Shown here piece after piece: positions 44,699 to 55,646 of a stretch of 64,000 nucleotides of DNA. Location of the stretch: assembly GCA_002286855.1 (NCBI GenBank), contig NRSV01000010.1, forward strand, positions 434,001-498,000, written 5' to 3'. The notes under the pieces were generated by a model. That model saw nothing but the letters and a program-made list of their open reading frames with translations, was not told where the DNA came from and made no database searches. Within the stretch, counting starts at the first letter, position 1. Every line of letters begins with the position of its first letter. The translations under genes were made by a program, and so were the position numbers. Source of the stretch: Bipolaris cookei. Its lineage: Eukaryota > Ascomycota > Dothideomycetes > Pleosporales > Pleosporaceae.

Positions 44699-46446
44699 AT
44701 GATCGCCAACGAGATCCTTCCGCTGCTCGTGCGGTATTGGCCGCTGGTGCTTGCCACGACTACGCTTGCGTTTCTACTCAACAACAAGTACTGGAAAGGA
44801 CTAAACAAATATCCTGGACCTCGGCTTGCTGAATATACCAACTGGTGGAGGTTGTTGGACGTGTACACACGGAACCACCACTGGAACATTATTGCGCTGC
44901 ATCGCAAACATGGAGATATTGTACGGATAGGACCAAACGTATTGTCTTTTGCGGACCCAAAAGCGATCAAGACGATCTATGGGCTGAATAAGGGATTCAC
45001 CAAGGTACGAATACAAAAAAAAAGAGTTTATGGAACGGTACCTAATTCTTCTTAGTCTGATTTCTATCCCGTTCAAGGTGCAGTGGTCAAAGGCAAAACT
45101 CTACTATCTCTCTTCTCTACTACCGACGAAGACTTCCACGCAAAATACCGCCGATGTGTAAACAACACTTTTGCCATGAGTTCGCTTGTCAACTATGAGC
45201 CTCTCGTAAGCTCGACGCTTACATACTTCCTCGACAGGACGGAGCAGCTGTTTGCCAATCCTGGTACTAGCTGCAACTTCAGTGAATGGTTGCAATACTT
45301 TGCGTTTGACGTCATTGGCGAGTTGACATGGAGCAAGCGTCTTGGATTCGTTGAGGACAACAAAGATGTAGATGGCATTATTGGCTTCTTGGGTCATTTT
45401 TTGGACTATGTCGCACCGGTAAGTTGCTCGTATAGAGACCTCCATATGCGTCGCTGTACTTACATTCCTTAGATTGGTCAAATGCCCATCCTCGACCGTT
45501 TTCTCTGGAGAAACCCAATCCTGCTCTTTGCTCAGCGCATCGGCCTGGACAAGCGCGTCCATCCAGTAACGCTTTTTGCCCTGAAGCGCTCTAATGAGCG
45601 CGCCAACCAGATAGAGAAAATCAAGCGCTTCGGTCTCTCAGACGATGAGAAAGCAAACCCCCGCGGTGTCGATCTCCTCTCCAAATTCGCGCAAGCTAGT
45701 CATGACCACGAGTTCATGGATGACAACCGTATCCTCTCCACATGCACATCCATGATCTTTGCCGGCTCGGAAACTACCGCTATTTCCCTCTCCTCCGTCT
45801 TCTACTTCCTCATCAAAAACCCCCATGCCTACGCGAAGCTGATGCGAGAACTCGACACTGCCGTCGCTGATGGCACCATTGAATCGCGCCCCGACAAGAC
45901 CGTTTCGTGGTCTGAAACCCAGAAACTCCCTTACCTCGACGCCGTCATCCAAGAATCGTTCCGTCTCCACCCTGGCCCCGGTCTCCTCCTCGAGCGCATC
46001 GTTCCGCCACAGGGCATTCAAATCAACGGCGAATTCATTCCCGGCGGCACCATTGTCGGTTGCAACGCCTGGGTCGTGCACCGTCGACCTGAAGTCTTTG
46101 GTTTCGACGTTGAGGCTTTCAGACCAGAGCGCTGGCTCGAGGCCACTCCCGAGAAGCTCAAGGAGATGAAAGGAACCATGTTGCAGTTTGGCGCTGGTTC
46201 TAGGACGTGCATTGGCAAGAATATTAGTCTTTTGGAGATTTATAAGCTCGTCCCAAGTTTCTTGAGGAGATTTGAGGTAAGTTCTTCTTTTCGTGCCTTC
46301 TTTTCGCAGTTGGGACTATGCTAACGTGAAGTGTTTTACAGATTGAGCTTGAACGCCTGAATTCCGAGTGGAAAACTCACAATGCATGGTTTGTCTCTCA
46401 AAAGGGTTTCGATACGAAGTTCAGGCCTCGACGGACCTCGCCGTAA
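44699..46446 (+). CDS. Cytochrome P450, pisatin-demethylase-like
   Basis: Four exons, 44699-45004, 45056-45418, 45473-46276 and 46342-46446, give 525 residues; introns are 51, 54 and 65 nt, all phase 0. The N-terminus has a hydrophobic ER anchor (about residues 5-27, LPLLVRYWPLVLATTTLAFL) followed by the YPGPRLA hinge. Catalytic landmarks are the I-helix FAGSETT, the K-helix ESFR (ExxR), the PERW meander and the haem loop FGAGSRTCIGKN with its Cys ligand. Overall similarity is to the fungal CYP group around pisatin demethylase (CYP57-like), monooxygenases often used to detoxify plant or environmental phenolics. The substrate cannot be inferred. No biosynthetic partner genes lie nearby; the closest feature downstream is a transposon, about 680 bp away. 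Confidence 0.93.
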
Positions 46447-47122
46447 AGTCTTGGGGAACTGGCATGGTCCTTATTTTTAGACTGTTTTTATTTTGTGCGA
46501 GCGTTCTAGCGTGATGGTTCTGAATGAGCTAATCTGATCAATCTTATCAATATGGTGGTCCGTTGTGACCTGGTTGTTGAAGACTCGTTTGATATGCAAA
46601 GTGCTGATCATGTGATGTGTGTAAAGTGTAATATTACCAGAGATATGTCACCAAAGATGTATCATGGTAGGGTTATTCCAGTGACTACCTTCCTAACTAC
46701 TAGTCCACCGTCCAACCATCTTTACAGGGTAGACCAAATAAGATGCTTGGTTCGGCGAGACGTTGCAGGTAAACACGAGAATCATAGTAGTAACAAGACT
46801 TGAATTGAGACAAATCCTCAAAAAGCTGTATCCTTTTCCTAAAAACACGTAACCATGCACGTATGTTTGTTGCGTACTGTATAGATAGTGAGGTAGTCTC
46901 ACTTGTAATAGGCGTGCAATGAGTGCGAGACTTCTGGCATCTATTAAGGAGAGAAGAATCCTACATGCTAGTACTATACAGTACAGTTAATCTTTTTTTT
47001 GGATCTATTATGTGGTATATACGAAGGATCACCGCGAAGTGTTCAGTCCATACACGCAACGCTGGCTCTGTGGTGGTCTTGCAGCAAGTCTCTTTAAACG
47101 CCAATAGAGAGGGTTCCCGTTA
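46447..47122. other. 3' flank of P450 up to transposon
   Basis: About 680 bp with no coding potential, including the P450 3' UTR. The TA at 47121-47122 is the presumed left copy of the transposon target duplication. Confidence 0.5.
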
Positions 47123-47163
47123 CCGTGTCCGTGCGCCTGGCGCACACCCCACACCAGAACACC
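47123..47163 (+). repeat. Left terminal inverted repeat of pogo-type element
   Basis: Matches the reverse complement of 48960-49000. The first 29 positions are identical, then single-base indels and changes occur. An internal near-palindrome lies at 47132-47144. Confidence 0.93.
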
Positions 47164-47203
47164 AAACCGGACACAAACGTCAATATACTATAACTTCACC
47201 AAT

Positions 47204-48752
47204 ATGGATCCGATTACTTCAGCTGTTGAAAAAATCAAATTACAAGGACTAGGAGAACAGCTTTCGTATAAAAAGGTTGACGCCAAGTGGGGTGTGTCAC
47301 GAACTGCTGTCAGCCGAAGGCACCGAGGCATCTCATCAACGCGTGAGAACAAATACAGCCACCAGAAAGCTCTCGACGCCGCACAACAACAACAGCTTGT
47401 AGAGTATATTGTAAGTCTTAGTAAGCAAGGCCTAGCTCCTACGAGGGATATGATACGAAATTTCGGCAGTGAGATAGCTGGAAGAGCCCTCAGAGAACTG
47501 GGTGACACGCTTCATCAACCAGAACGACATTCATCTTATCTCAAAATGGGCTGCTCCAACGGATCGTTCACGCCATAACGCCGACCATGGGCTCAAATAT
47601 AAGCAGTATTACGATGAATTGTACCATAAGATAGACCAGTATCACATAGAGGAGCGGCATACATACAATATGGATGAAAAGGGCTTCATGATTGGTATGA
47701 TCGGTCGGATGAAGAGAGTGTTCTCAAAGTCGGCATTTATAGATGGTACAGCTAAGACCTTCACCGATGACAGTAACAGAGAGTGGGTAACCATCTTGGC
47801 CACTGTTTGTGCCGATGGATCAGCTCTTCCACCAGCTATCATCTACGCTGCAGAGAGTGGTAACATTCGGGAGACTTGGGTGGATGATATACCGGCCAGT
47901 GAACACCTGGTTCATGTGGCATCTACACCATCTGGGTGGACCAATGACGACTACGGGCTGGCTTGGTTACGTGACGTATTTGATCGGTATACTAAGGCTA
48001 AAGCTCGAAGGAAATGGCCAATTACCGGTGCGGAAAGCAGACTTTTTTTATACCTCTTCTGAACGGCATACACCAGAAGCTTCACTAAAAAGAATATACT
48101 ATCAAGCTTCAAAGCTACAGGCGTATGGCCGAAGGATCCAAGCCCAGTAATAGCGAAGTTTCAGCCTTGCACACCACCAGAATAAACCGATCAGATCGAC
48201 AGAGAAGCTCCATCTGATCTCTCTCCAACTGACTGGAGTCATATACAACGATTACTTGAGGTAGCAGTGAAGGAAACTAGCGCGGAGGTGGCCCAAAAGC
48301 TTACTTCATCGATCCATCGGCTCACCACCAAAAGTAAGCGTAAGAGGCATGGCAGAGCCCTCTCACTTCCTGTATCAAATTGGCTTACTGGTGGAGCTAC
48401 ATTCTACTCACCTCGAAGTGTACGCCAGGCTCGGGCCACTCTGGCCACCAGAGAGGCAGAACAACACCAAAAGGAGCTTGAGAAAGTTGAAACAAAGCGT
48501 CTCAAAGAAGCCAAGAAGCTCTTTAACCAAAAGTTTGCCAAGGAGAGGGCAGAGAAGAGGGCGAAGAAGAGGGAAAGAAGAGAGAAGGAGAAGGCAGAGA
48601 GAGCTGCCAATGCCGCCGCAAAGAGGGCTGAAGACCAGCGTAAAAAAGAGGAGAAAGACCGTGAAAAAGCTGTTGAAACTTCCCAAAAAGGCAAGCGTAA
48701 ATCTTCAAAAGTACTGCCAAAGGCCTACAAACGTCAAAAAAATACAGAGTAG
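47204..48752 (+). pseudogene. Broken pogo-type transposase
   Basis: The frame starts at ATG 47204 with a psq HTH (KKVDAKWGVSRTAVSRRHRG) and part of a CENP-B HTH. A frameshift near 47480-47500 is needed to continue into ENWVTRFINQNDIHLISKW and the first DDE strand (YNMDEKGFMIGMIGRMKRVF). After AKARRKW (about 48015) the middle of the nuclease domain, normally carrying the second and third catalytic acidic residues, is missing. The sequence resumes with ADFF and, in another frame, SFKATGVWPKDP. A stop (Gln CAA to TAA) precedes the C-terminal domain, and a charged coiled-coil rich in Lys, Glu and Arg (48430-48750) closes the protein. The copy cannot supply an active enzyme but its ends could still be mobilised in trans. 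Confidence 0.88.
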
Positions 48753-48959
48753 GAGTGGAGATAGGAGTAGGAGTTCGGGTGGGCTGCTACGGGCTGCATC
48801 ACCGGAACCACAGCGCACCACGTCACGTGGCCGCACCATCACTCTCCCATTAAAATTTAGATAGTACAAAATGTTTGCAAGGGTCTATTGAGTAGACCAT
48901 CAAAATACTATGTATATACAGCGTTGCGGTGCGGCTCAATAACCTCATGTACAGCCTGG

Positions 48960-49000
48960 TTGTTATGGTGTTGGGGTGTGCGCCAGGCGCACGGACACGG
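48960..49000 (-). repeat. Right terminal inverted repeat of pogo-type element
   Basis: Mirror of the left terminal repeat. It ends at 49000, directly before a TA dinucleotide that duplicates the one at 47121-47122. Confidence 0.93.
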
Positions 49001-49574
49001 TAACGCAGTAGATACTGTTGCACGCCAAGGATGATACGGCGTCATCACACGCGCGCTTAAGTAGCAAACGGTAGTCAGTATCTAAGGGCCGTAAGATGCG
49101 CGACGGGTGAAGAGGCATGCAGGGAAGGCGCATCATCTTCTTCCCCAGAACGTGCTGACATCATAGCTCCACTACACCATCGACACGCATCGCGCGGTCG
49201 CCAACGCCATCGGTGATGCGGCTCCCTGCATCTCAGGATCATCATCGCAATGTCAACGCCATTGATGCAGAAATTTGCAGTGGCCTAGGAAAAAAGCACA
49301 GCCATGAGCAGCAAACAGCACAGAATCCCATCTTTTGGGACCCATAGTAACGTCACCTCTCCCACAAAACACGGGTATGCTGTTCTAGAGTCTAAGCGCA
49401 TTGTTTATTGAATGTGGGCATTACATCAGAGTTCCATCACGGTACATAAAAGACAAGCTCGCATCTTGTAATTCCCTCTCTTCGTATTTGTATTAGGAAA
49501 AAAAAGTAGTCGAAAACAACCCCTCCCCCCCCCCCCCCAAAAAAACACCACATATACAAATTCCACTACCGAAA
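49001..49574. promoter_or_regulatory. Upstream region of SMP-domain gene
   Basis: 574 bp between the transposon and the start codon. It contains a C-rich homopolymer tract at about 49521-49539, just before the A-rich leader of the gene. No other feature recognised. Confidence 0.5.
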
Positions 49575-50312
49575 ATGGCATCCAAGTTCCTCCTCCGCCT
49601 AAACCGCAACTTCCTCCTTGCCCGCCCAACCGTGCGGCTTACCTCTACACCACCATGTGCATTCCGCCAAACCATCATCTCCACCAACGACCTAAGCAAC
49701 CACAGCACCCGCCCCTTCTCCCTGACCTCGCAGCAAGCCCTCCAAATCGACTCAAACTTTATATCGCAAATCACCGCCGCCGAAAAGAAAATAACCGGCA
49801 GCGACAACCCGGTCCCCAACGGTCCCACAGCAAAAGCCCAAGCACACGCCGGTCAGACGCTTACCGCGAGTATAATTCACGACATCACAATGGGCGAGAA
49901 GAGCATAACAGGGAGTGATGAGCCTGTCAAAGGTGGTCCCACATCCGTCGCTCAATCAGCCTTGACATCTGGCAACAGCCCTAACATGTCTAACACCAAC
50001 AATAACAATAACAACAACAACAACAATGCTACAAGTGCGAACGCAGCGACATCTTCAACGTCATCGCACTCCGGCACCTTGGATTCAGCGACGCTGCACA
50101 AAATCACAGAGGCCGAGAAGAAACTCACAGGCCAGAACGGTCCGGTTAAGGATGGGCCTACGGCGCATGCGCAGAGTCATGCAAATGAGCCCATTACTAG
50201 TCAGGCGCTGCATGATATTACTGTGGGGGAGAAGAAGGTTACGGGTGGGGAGAGGGTGAAGGGGGGTCCGACGGCTACGGCGCAGAGTGAGTTGAGTAAG
50301 AGTCGGGCGTGA
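49575..50312 (+). CDS. Mitochondrial seed-maturation-protein (SMP/LEA-like) repeat protein
   Basis: A single open frame gives 245 residues. The first about 50 residues are Arg/Leu/Ser/Thr-rich and nearly free of acidic residues (MASKFLLRLNRNFLLARPTV), a typical mitochondrial presequence. After FSLTSQQAL come four copies of a roughly 40-45-residue module with the core EKxxTGxxxPVxxGPTxxAQ. They form two pairs (about residues 62-130 and 172-240) separated by an Asn/Ser/Thr-rich linker with a ten-Asn run. The module matches the SMP (seed maturation protein, LEA-type) domain, hydrophilic proteins that protect cells during desiccation in plants and occur in fungal conidia. The ATG context (GAAAATGG) is good. 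It is convergent with the arrestin-like gene (270 bp between stops). Confidence 0.88.
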   Translation: MASKFLLRLNRNFLLARPTVRLTSTPPCAFRQTIISTNDLSNHSTRPFSLTSQQALQIDSNFISQITAAEKKITGSDNPVPNGPTAKAQAHAGQTLTASIIHDITMGEKSITGSDEPVKGGPTSVAQSALTSGNSPNMSNTNNNNNNNNNNATSANAATSSTSSHSGTLDSATLHKITEAEKKLTGQNGPVKDGPTAHAQSHANEPITSQALHDITVGEKKVTGGERVKGGPTATAQSELSKSRA

Positions 50313-50582
50313 GGGTTGATTATGAGTGAGAGGGAGCGGGATTAGCTCGTTCGTTTAGGGGCTATGTGTGTTATCATCATATGTATCTAATTATTAAAAG
50401 TATGGAGTAGGTTGCTGTACGATATGGTTTGGTTAAAGTAGGGGGTTAAAGGGAAAAAAAAAAGACATAGGGACGGCTGGATATGATTGTACGATGATAG
50501 AGTCATGACCAAACATTACACGCAATGCAAGACAAAGAAACAACGTCGTACCTACCCACCTCTATCCCTCTCCTATCTAATG

Positions 50583-53132
50583 TTAACCACTCTTCAGCCA
50601 CCCAACACCAAGGTTGGCCACGTCCTTCCACTTATCAAAACTCTTCCTTTTGCTAAACCAATATGGGCGCTCGCTGACTCCATCCAAACTCTCTTTCAAC
50701 ATTCCATCATCACTCACATTTAACCCACCAATTTCAGTATCCTCACGAACCTCGGCTTCCCGAAAGCCAAGCGCCGACTCTGCACCTTGCCTTGATCTTG
50801 GATAATGTACTCTTTGTAAGGCAGTAGGATGTTTGGAGCCGACCACATCATTGGACCGAATGCGGCGCAGACGATCTTGAAGATCTACTGCCTTAACCTC
50901 TCCCAGAGTTCTGTCTCGTGTATTTGTAGGCAGCGTATGGTAGTCGAAATTCGAGTTTGCACGACGGAGATTGTACTTGCGGGGGCTTTGCTCAAGGGTT
51001 CGGCCTAGCTCTTGGATGGTCTCGTCCCGGTCGCGAATGCGTTTGAGCGATTCCGTGCGTGGTGCTGCGAATGCGCGGCCTTGAACGGATCGAGAGGTAT
51101 GACGACTGAGACGTGGGGGTGAATGATGTGCTGTACGCTTCTTCTCGATCGCCAAAGCCACTTGAGTGACGGAGTTGGGTACCACGTCGAGAGAGTTCTG
51201 CGGCTCAAAGGTCAATCGAGGGTAAAGAAAACAGAGTGCTATGATAAGACGCACCACGTGAATAAGCACAATTGGTAGCTGAACAGTGACAAGCCTTCTG
51301 GGCAATGTCAGCTTGATCTGTGAACCTTTGTGTGCATCCTAACGTGTGTGCGCTGCAGACGATAACGTTGAGGAAATATCGGACTTCAAAATATTTGCCT
51401 GGGCTATTAGTGTTCTGCCTTTGTTATGGCAGCAATGACATACCGCATTTCACTGTAGCATGCCCACGGGGAACTTCCAGGTCGCAGGTGCGGAGGTAAG
51501 TTTGGCCTGCAGCCACACTATGCCAGCCAGCCGAGCCATTCTTCACCATTGCTTTGCTCAACATGGTACGCTCATTGCTGTCAAAGATGCGAGCCTGACC
51601 TGCAGACTTCTCCATAGTGGATGCAGCAGCCTGCACACAGCTCTCGTTAGCATTGGCAAGAAATAACAGAAAGGACTATTGCTACAAACATGTTTGTAGC
51701 ACAGTATATCTCTCTCCAGCTGAAGCTCAATCTTCTTCACTGTCTTGCGGCTATTGTTGACAATATACACGTCGACATATATGTTTGTACCGCTGACCCA
51801 GACTTGGCGATGTATACCTGCAGTGAGCCGGACGACATCTACAGTCATATCCCGGGGCCTGACCCATTCATCAGAGGCATTCAATGGGCTGGGAAGTGAA
51901 ACCAGTGCCTTTTCAGCTGCCATATCGTTAGAGCTACCCAAAAGACAGGCGTAGTGAGAGGACATACGATCATACACGGGTAATACAGTAACGTCTTCAG
52001 AGGTTCTAACAAGATGTCGCTTGCTCCGGTCCTGGATGAGAAGGGACGCGTAGAGCAAGTATCGAATCCTCGCGTTCTTTGAGTAGAATGGAGGAGGTCC
52101 AACATCGAGCGGGAGACTAAGGCTGAATGGAAGATTGGTAGTAGAAGGCACAAGATGCCAGAATGTATTTTCTGGGTCAATCGACTCCTGCGTGTCCACC
52201 ATGTTCACGGGCGGGGGATTCTCTTTGTCAATGAGCTCTGTAGCCAGACTCAGGAACACAGCCCGTCTATTGCCGCTGGCTTCCTCAATTCCAAGAAGAT
52301 CGATAGATATCTGAGTAATGTCTAGAGTTCGTCTGTGACGTACTCGCTCCGCATCGTCAATGCTTATTTGGACAGTTCCTTCAATGCATCCTCCACCGAC
52401 GAATAATCCTGCTAATAAATCTAACCCAAGCTTAATTCGGGGATGGCGGTGTGACGGGAATTCTAGGAGCTCTTTCGGTAAAGCCTGGCGAATGAACGTC
52501 TTGGAGGGGATACGCCTGTTGGTGCCATGTGCGACAGGATTGAAACGTGCAGCAGTGAGGCGGACAGGAGACTGGGATTGGCCGTGATTAGGAATGATAC
52601 TAGTCCTGCTTCTAGAAGGTGATAGGGGCCTTGCTTGTACCACGTTGAGTGTTTCTGCTGTCGTGCTTCGTATCTTGCTCTGGGGTAGTATTTGCTGTGT
52701 CTGTCGCATCCTGGAAACACTGCGTACACGAAATTTTGACGATGACCGCGGGGGTACGTTGCTTGCAGAAAAACCGAATGTATTGGTTCTGATGTTACAG
52801 TCTATGAGATTTGGTGATGATGGCGTCTCTGAAGATCTGCCTCGATGAACGTATCTCAAGCCATCGCTTTTGACGCTGTTTCTGTTATCGGGCTCAACGT
52901 TCTCCACGTTCCGAACATCATTGCTGTGACATTGTCCTGATGCTTCATGAGAAGCCGGTGACATATCGGCAGGGGATGCGCAGCGGAGAGGAGTCTCGAC
53001 CAAGATATCGCGTGACAAAGTGTCAGCAATGGTCGACTCGGTTGCTTCACGAATGTCTGATAGAGCTCTTGGCTTTGTACGAGAAGCCACTGCTGGATAT
53101 GCCCCGGGCCCGCTCGTAGGGCTGCCGATCAT
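50583..53132 (-). CDS. Arrestin-like trafficking adaptor
   Basis: Five exons, 53132-51690, 51630-51444, 51398-51344, 51297-51255 and 51197-50583, give about 780 residues; introns are 59, 45, 46 and 57 nt and all joins are in frame. The first about 230 residues are disordered, Ser/Arg-rich. An arrestin fold follows: an N-domain with QISIDLLGIEE and FSLSLPLDVGPPPF, and a C-domain with VWVSGTNIYVDVYIVNNSRK and KTVKKIELQLERDILCYKH. The late exons encode KYFEVRYFLNV and RLVTVQLPIVLIHV, the final strands. The last 200 residues are basic and disordered. Fungal arrestin-related proteins recruit Rsp5-type ubiquitin ligases to membrane transporters, but no clear PPxY motif is seen in the part I checked. 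The start is uncertain: 53132 is the first in-frame ATG, the frame continues upstream through a GTG, and another 5' exon may exist. Confidence 0.82.
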
Positions 53133-53742
53133 GCCGTTGCAGTGCAGAAATTGTATGGTGTCGTATTCGGGTGACACAGATGGAGTCGCAACACCAACCA
53201 GATGTGATGGAGGATACAGATGCAGGTTGATATCTAATCTCTGCCTAGTGTCGGATTCGAATCCCTGCTTTCTTTAGCAGACATTCAATCATCTCTGAAA
53301 AGGTCGTTTCTGCCTACTTTCAGGGGTTAGATTGGTAAATACGAGACCTGACAGTAGCGAAGACGGGAAGAAAGTCATACGAGACAGTGTCAATGCTGGG
53401 ATATCTTGCTGGACGAGTAGAGGCTGTGGCCCGAGGGTTGCACAAGAAGAATGTGTATTGTGGGATAGAGGAGCATGGCCATTGGCAGGGCAATGAAGTA
53501 GTGAGGCAAGAGCGCTGGGGTGTTTGCTCCTTTCACAGTCATCTCGCACAGAGTAGTCAAATCAGCAAGAGTGATGAGCAATGTCAATAATGGGAAAATG
53601 CAATTTTCTACGAGGCATTGTGCAATTCTGTGTGAAGTACAGTGGACTACGGTCCGCGGATAGTAGCTGAGGAGTGTTTCAAAGCATCAGCATAAACCAT
53701 GTCTTGCTCTAGCAGCAGCAACAGTAGTAATAGTAGGAGTAA

Positions 53743-53835
<93 letters not shown>

Positions 53836-55646
53836 GAGCAGCAGCAGCAGCAGCAACAATCGTACCGTCCCCCGTGGATACGCCTCGGAGTATTGTCAGC
53901 TGGAATCGAATGAGAGAGTGACTGGATGAGCGTGGTGGGTGAGGGGAGACGTGTGGTTGGAGACGAGTTTACTGTAGGGCACCCCCTGCTGCAATGCCGT
54001 TGGAGAGGTGAAGATCCAACTGAACCAGCGGGCTATGCCCGAAGGGGCAAGTATATCCGGGGCATACGCAGCTCCGGCCCACTGTGGGCGCACAGATGGA
54101 ATTTGAACCTTTGTTCGCTGTGGCTCTGCAGAGGGCCAGAGGGTCAGAGGGTCGAGGACGAGGTGGTTGCACGAGTCTCGACCGTATGCAGGTCAGCTGG
54201 GTGCTCAGGCGGACATGGAGGGCGACGACGCTACGACTGGACGTGGTTAACGAGGCTCAGGCGGTGCATAAAAGCAACGGCTTCGGCGATCCCATGGCCA
54301 AAACTCGGTGTGTCTCGAGGGAGCCAAGCCGTTGGTAGTGATGGGCGTGACCCGGGGCTTTGGCGGCCTCCCGGCGGGAGCAAGTGCGCTGCCAGCCAGG
54401 GCCGCTGGACAGGCGCCGCAGTGACATGGGCATGGACGTGGTGCTGTGTGTTTGTGATTTGACTTTGTCGGCGCCGGTCGGGCATGTCATGCAGACAGCT
54501 ATGGACGCGGACGGGTGCGCCCCCTCACTCCCATCAGCCCATGTGTGCGAACGAAGAGAGGTGATATGCCGGCCGAGGAGGTCATCGGTATGTGCCAACC
54601 CAGACCCTGCCGACGTCGGCCTCTGCTCTGCCTTCTGACGCGGAGCGAGTGCAACAGTGACGGAGCCGCGTGGCGCAGCGGCGCAGGCGGGCAGCGGGCA
54701 GCGGGCAGCAGGCAGCGGGCGGGTGAGCAGGCGAATGTGCAGAGTACGTGTAGTATACGCAGAGCACGGCAGAGGGCTGGTGCGTTCATTACATATGTAT
54801 CATCCGCCAGCCGTCTCCTGTGGCAGCCAGCACCGTGGCGGCTCATATGGCTGCGCTGGAGAAACCGGAGAAAGCAGTGCAAAAAGTGGTAGTGGCGCGG
54901 GAGCTAGTGATGCGCTAGTCCCCAAATGGCATGGCAGTCCAGCCCGAGCAGCAGCCATGTTCAGGGCTCCTCCACCAAGGCGTCGACAGAACGCACGCCC
55001 AGGCAGGGCCTGCCGTAGTCTGCCACCCTCGGTGGTGGTGATGATGATGATGATGCTGATGATGCTGATGATGCGACGGTGCTGCTGATGGTGCCGCTGC
55101 CCGCTGCCGCTGCGCAGGCCCCCCGCGAGAAAAAAAACTTCTTCACGGCCAGCCAGTGCACATCCCGCCCGCTTGGCCGTCATAGCGAGGGTGGTGCCCA
55201 GCGCCGGAGCGCCAACAGTGGCCATTTGCTGTCCGCCCGCCCGCCCACCGACAAAGCACTGCTGGGGCGGCCAGCCGCGAGTCTTAACCACACAGAGTCG
55301 AGCTGGCTGCGCTGGGCAGGGCAAAAGAGCGTGGTCCGCCCGCCTTTTCAAGTCCAGCACTTCCGCCCCTCCGTTCGAGCCCATCTTTGTTTCCATTACC
55401 CAAGAGCTTACCTCACAACTACTGCGCGACCACCCACAGGCCCCAACCCTTTCTTCTTATCAGACATTATCAATCCCCCATACACACCGTATCCATTCCC
55501 CGTCCCGGCGCTGCGGCTGCCCACTGCAAGCGCGTCTAAGCGACCAGAGCCTCTTGTCACCCTGACCGACCTGCCTTTGTCGCCTTTTCCCCATCTCTTG
55601 GCGCCTCGGGCCCCTCTATCAGGACGGAGGGGTGCGCTGGCCGCAG
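53133..55646. promoter_or_regulatory. 2.5-kb divergent upstream region, arrestin-like / bZIP
   Basis: This separates two divergent start codons. It contains a long AGT trinucleotide microsatellite (53727-53835), a GAT/GCT-rich tract (about 55037-55074) and GC-rich sequence from 54 to 55.6 kb. The many overlapping long frames in the GC-rich part are low-complexity (Arg, Ala, Pro, Gly) and show no family. Long leader transcripts for both genes are likely. Confidence 0.5.
53727..53835. repeat. (AGT)n trinucleotide microsatellite
   Basis: More than 30 AGT/TAG units, nearly uninterrupted, flanked by AGC/AAC variants on both sides (53708-53860). It generates spurious poly-Ser (+) and poly-Leu (-) frames. 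A useful length-polymorphic marker. Confidence 0.97.

Larger units (their letters stand above)
47123..49000 (+). mobile_element. pogo/Fot1-type DNA transposon, end to end
   Basis: The element is 1878 bp and bounded by terminal inverted repeats. The outer 29 bases (CCGTGTCCGTGCGCCTGGCG then CACACCCCA) are identical at both ends; beyond that the repeats diverge by small indels. TA dinucleotides flank both ends (47121-47122 and 49001-49002), the expected Tc1/mariner-pogo target duplication. Each repeat contains a near-palindrome TGCGCCTGGCGCA. The single transposase gene inside, on the + strand, is broken. Clean ends and a well-preserved sequence suggest a fairly recent insertion compared with the relics at 22.8-25.2 kb. 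Confidence 0.93.

Noticed and set aside
48404..48694. Phe/Leu/Ser-rich minus-strand frames in the transposon
   Set aside because: They are the complement of the Lys/Glu/Arg-rich coiled-coil end of the transposase.
53253..53264. GGATTCGAATCC, resembling a tRNA B-box
   Set aside because: It is a simple 12-bp palindrome; no A-box or cloverleaf pairing could be found at the right distance on either strand.
53647..53929. Poly-Leu (-) and poly-Ser (+) frames
   Set aside because: Both are produced by the AGT microsatellite and have no non-repetitive coding content.
54800..55396. Long overlapping frames on both strands upstream of the bZIP gene
   Set aside because: The sequence is GC-rich and low in stops by composition; the translations are Arg/Ala/Pro/Gly low-complexity with no family match.
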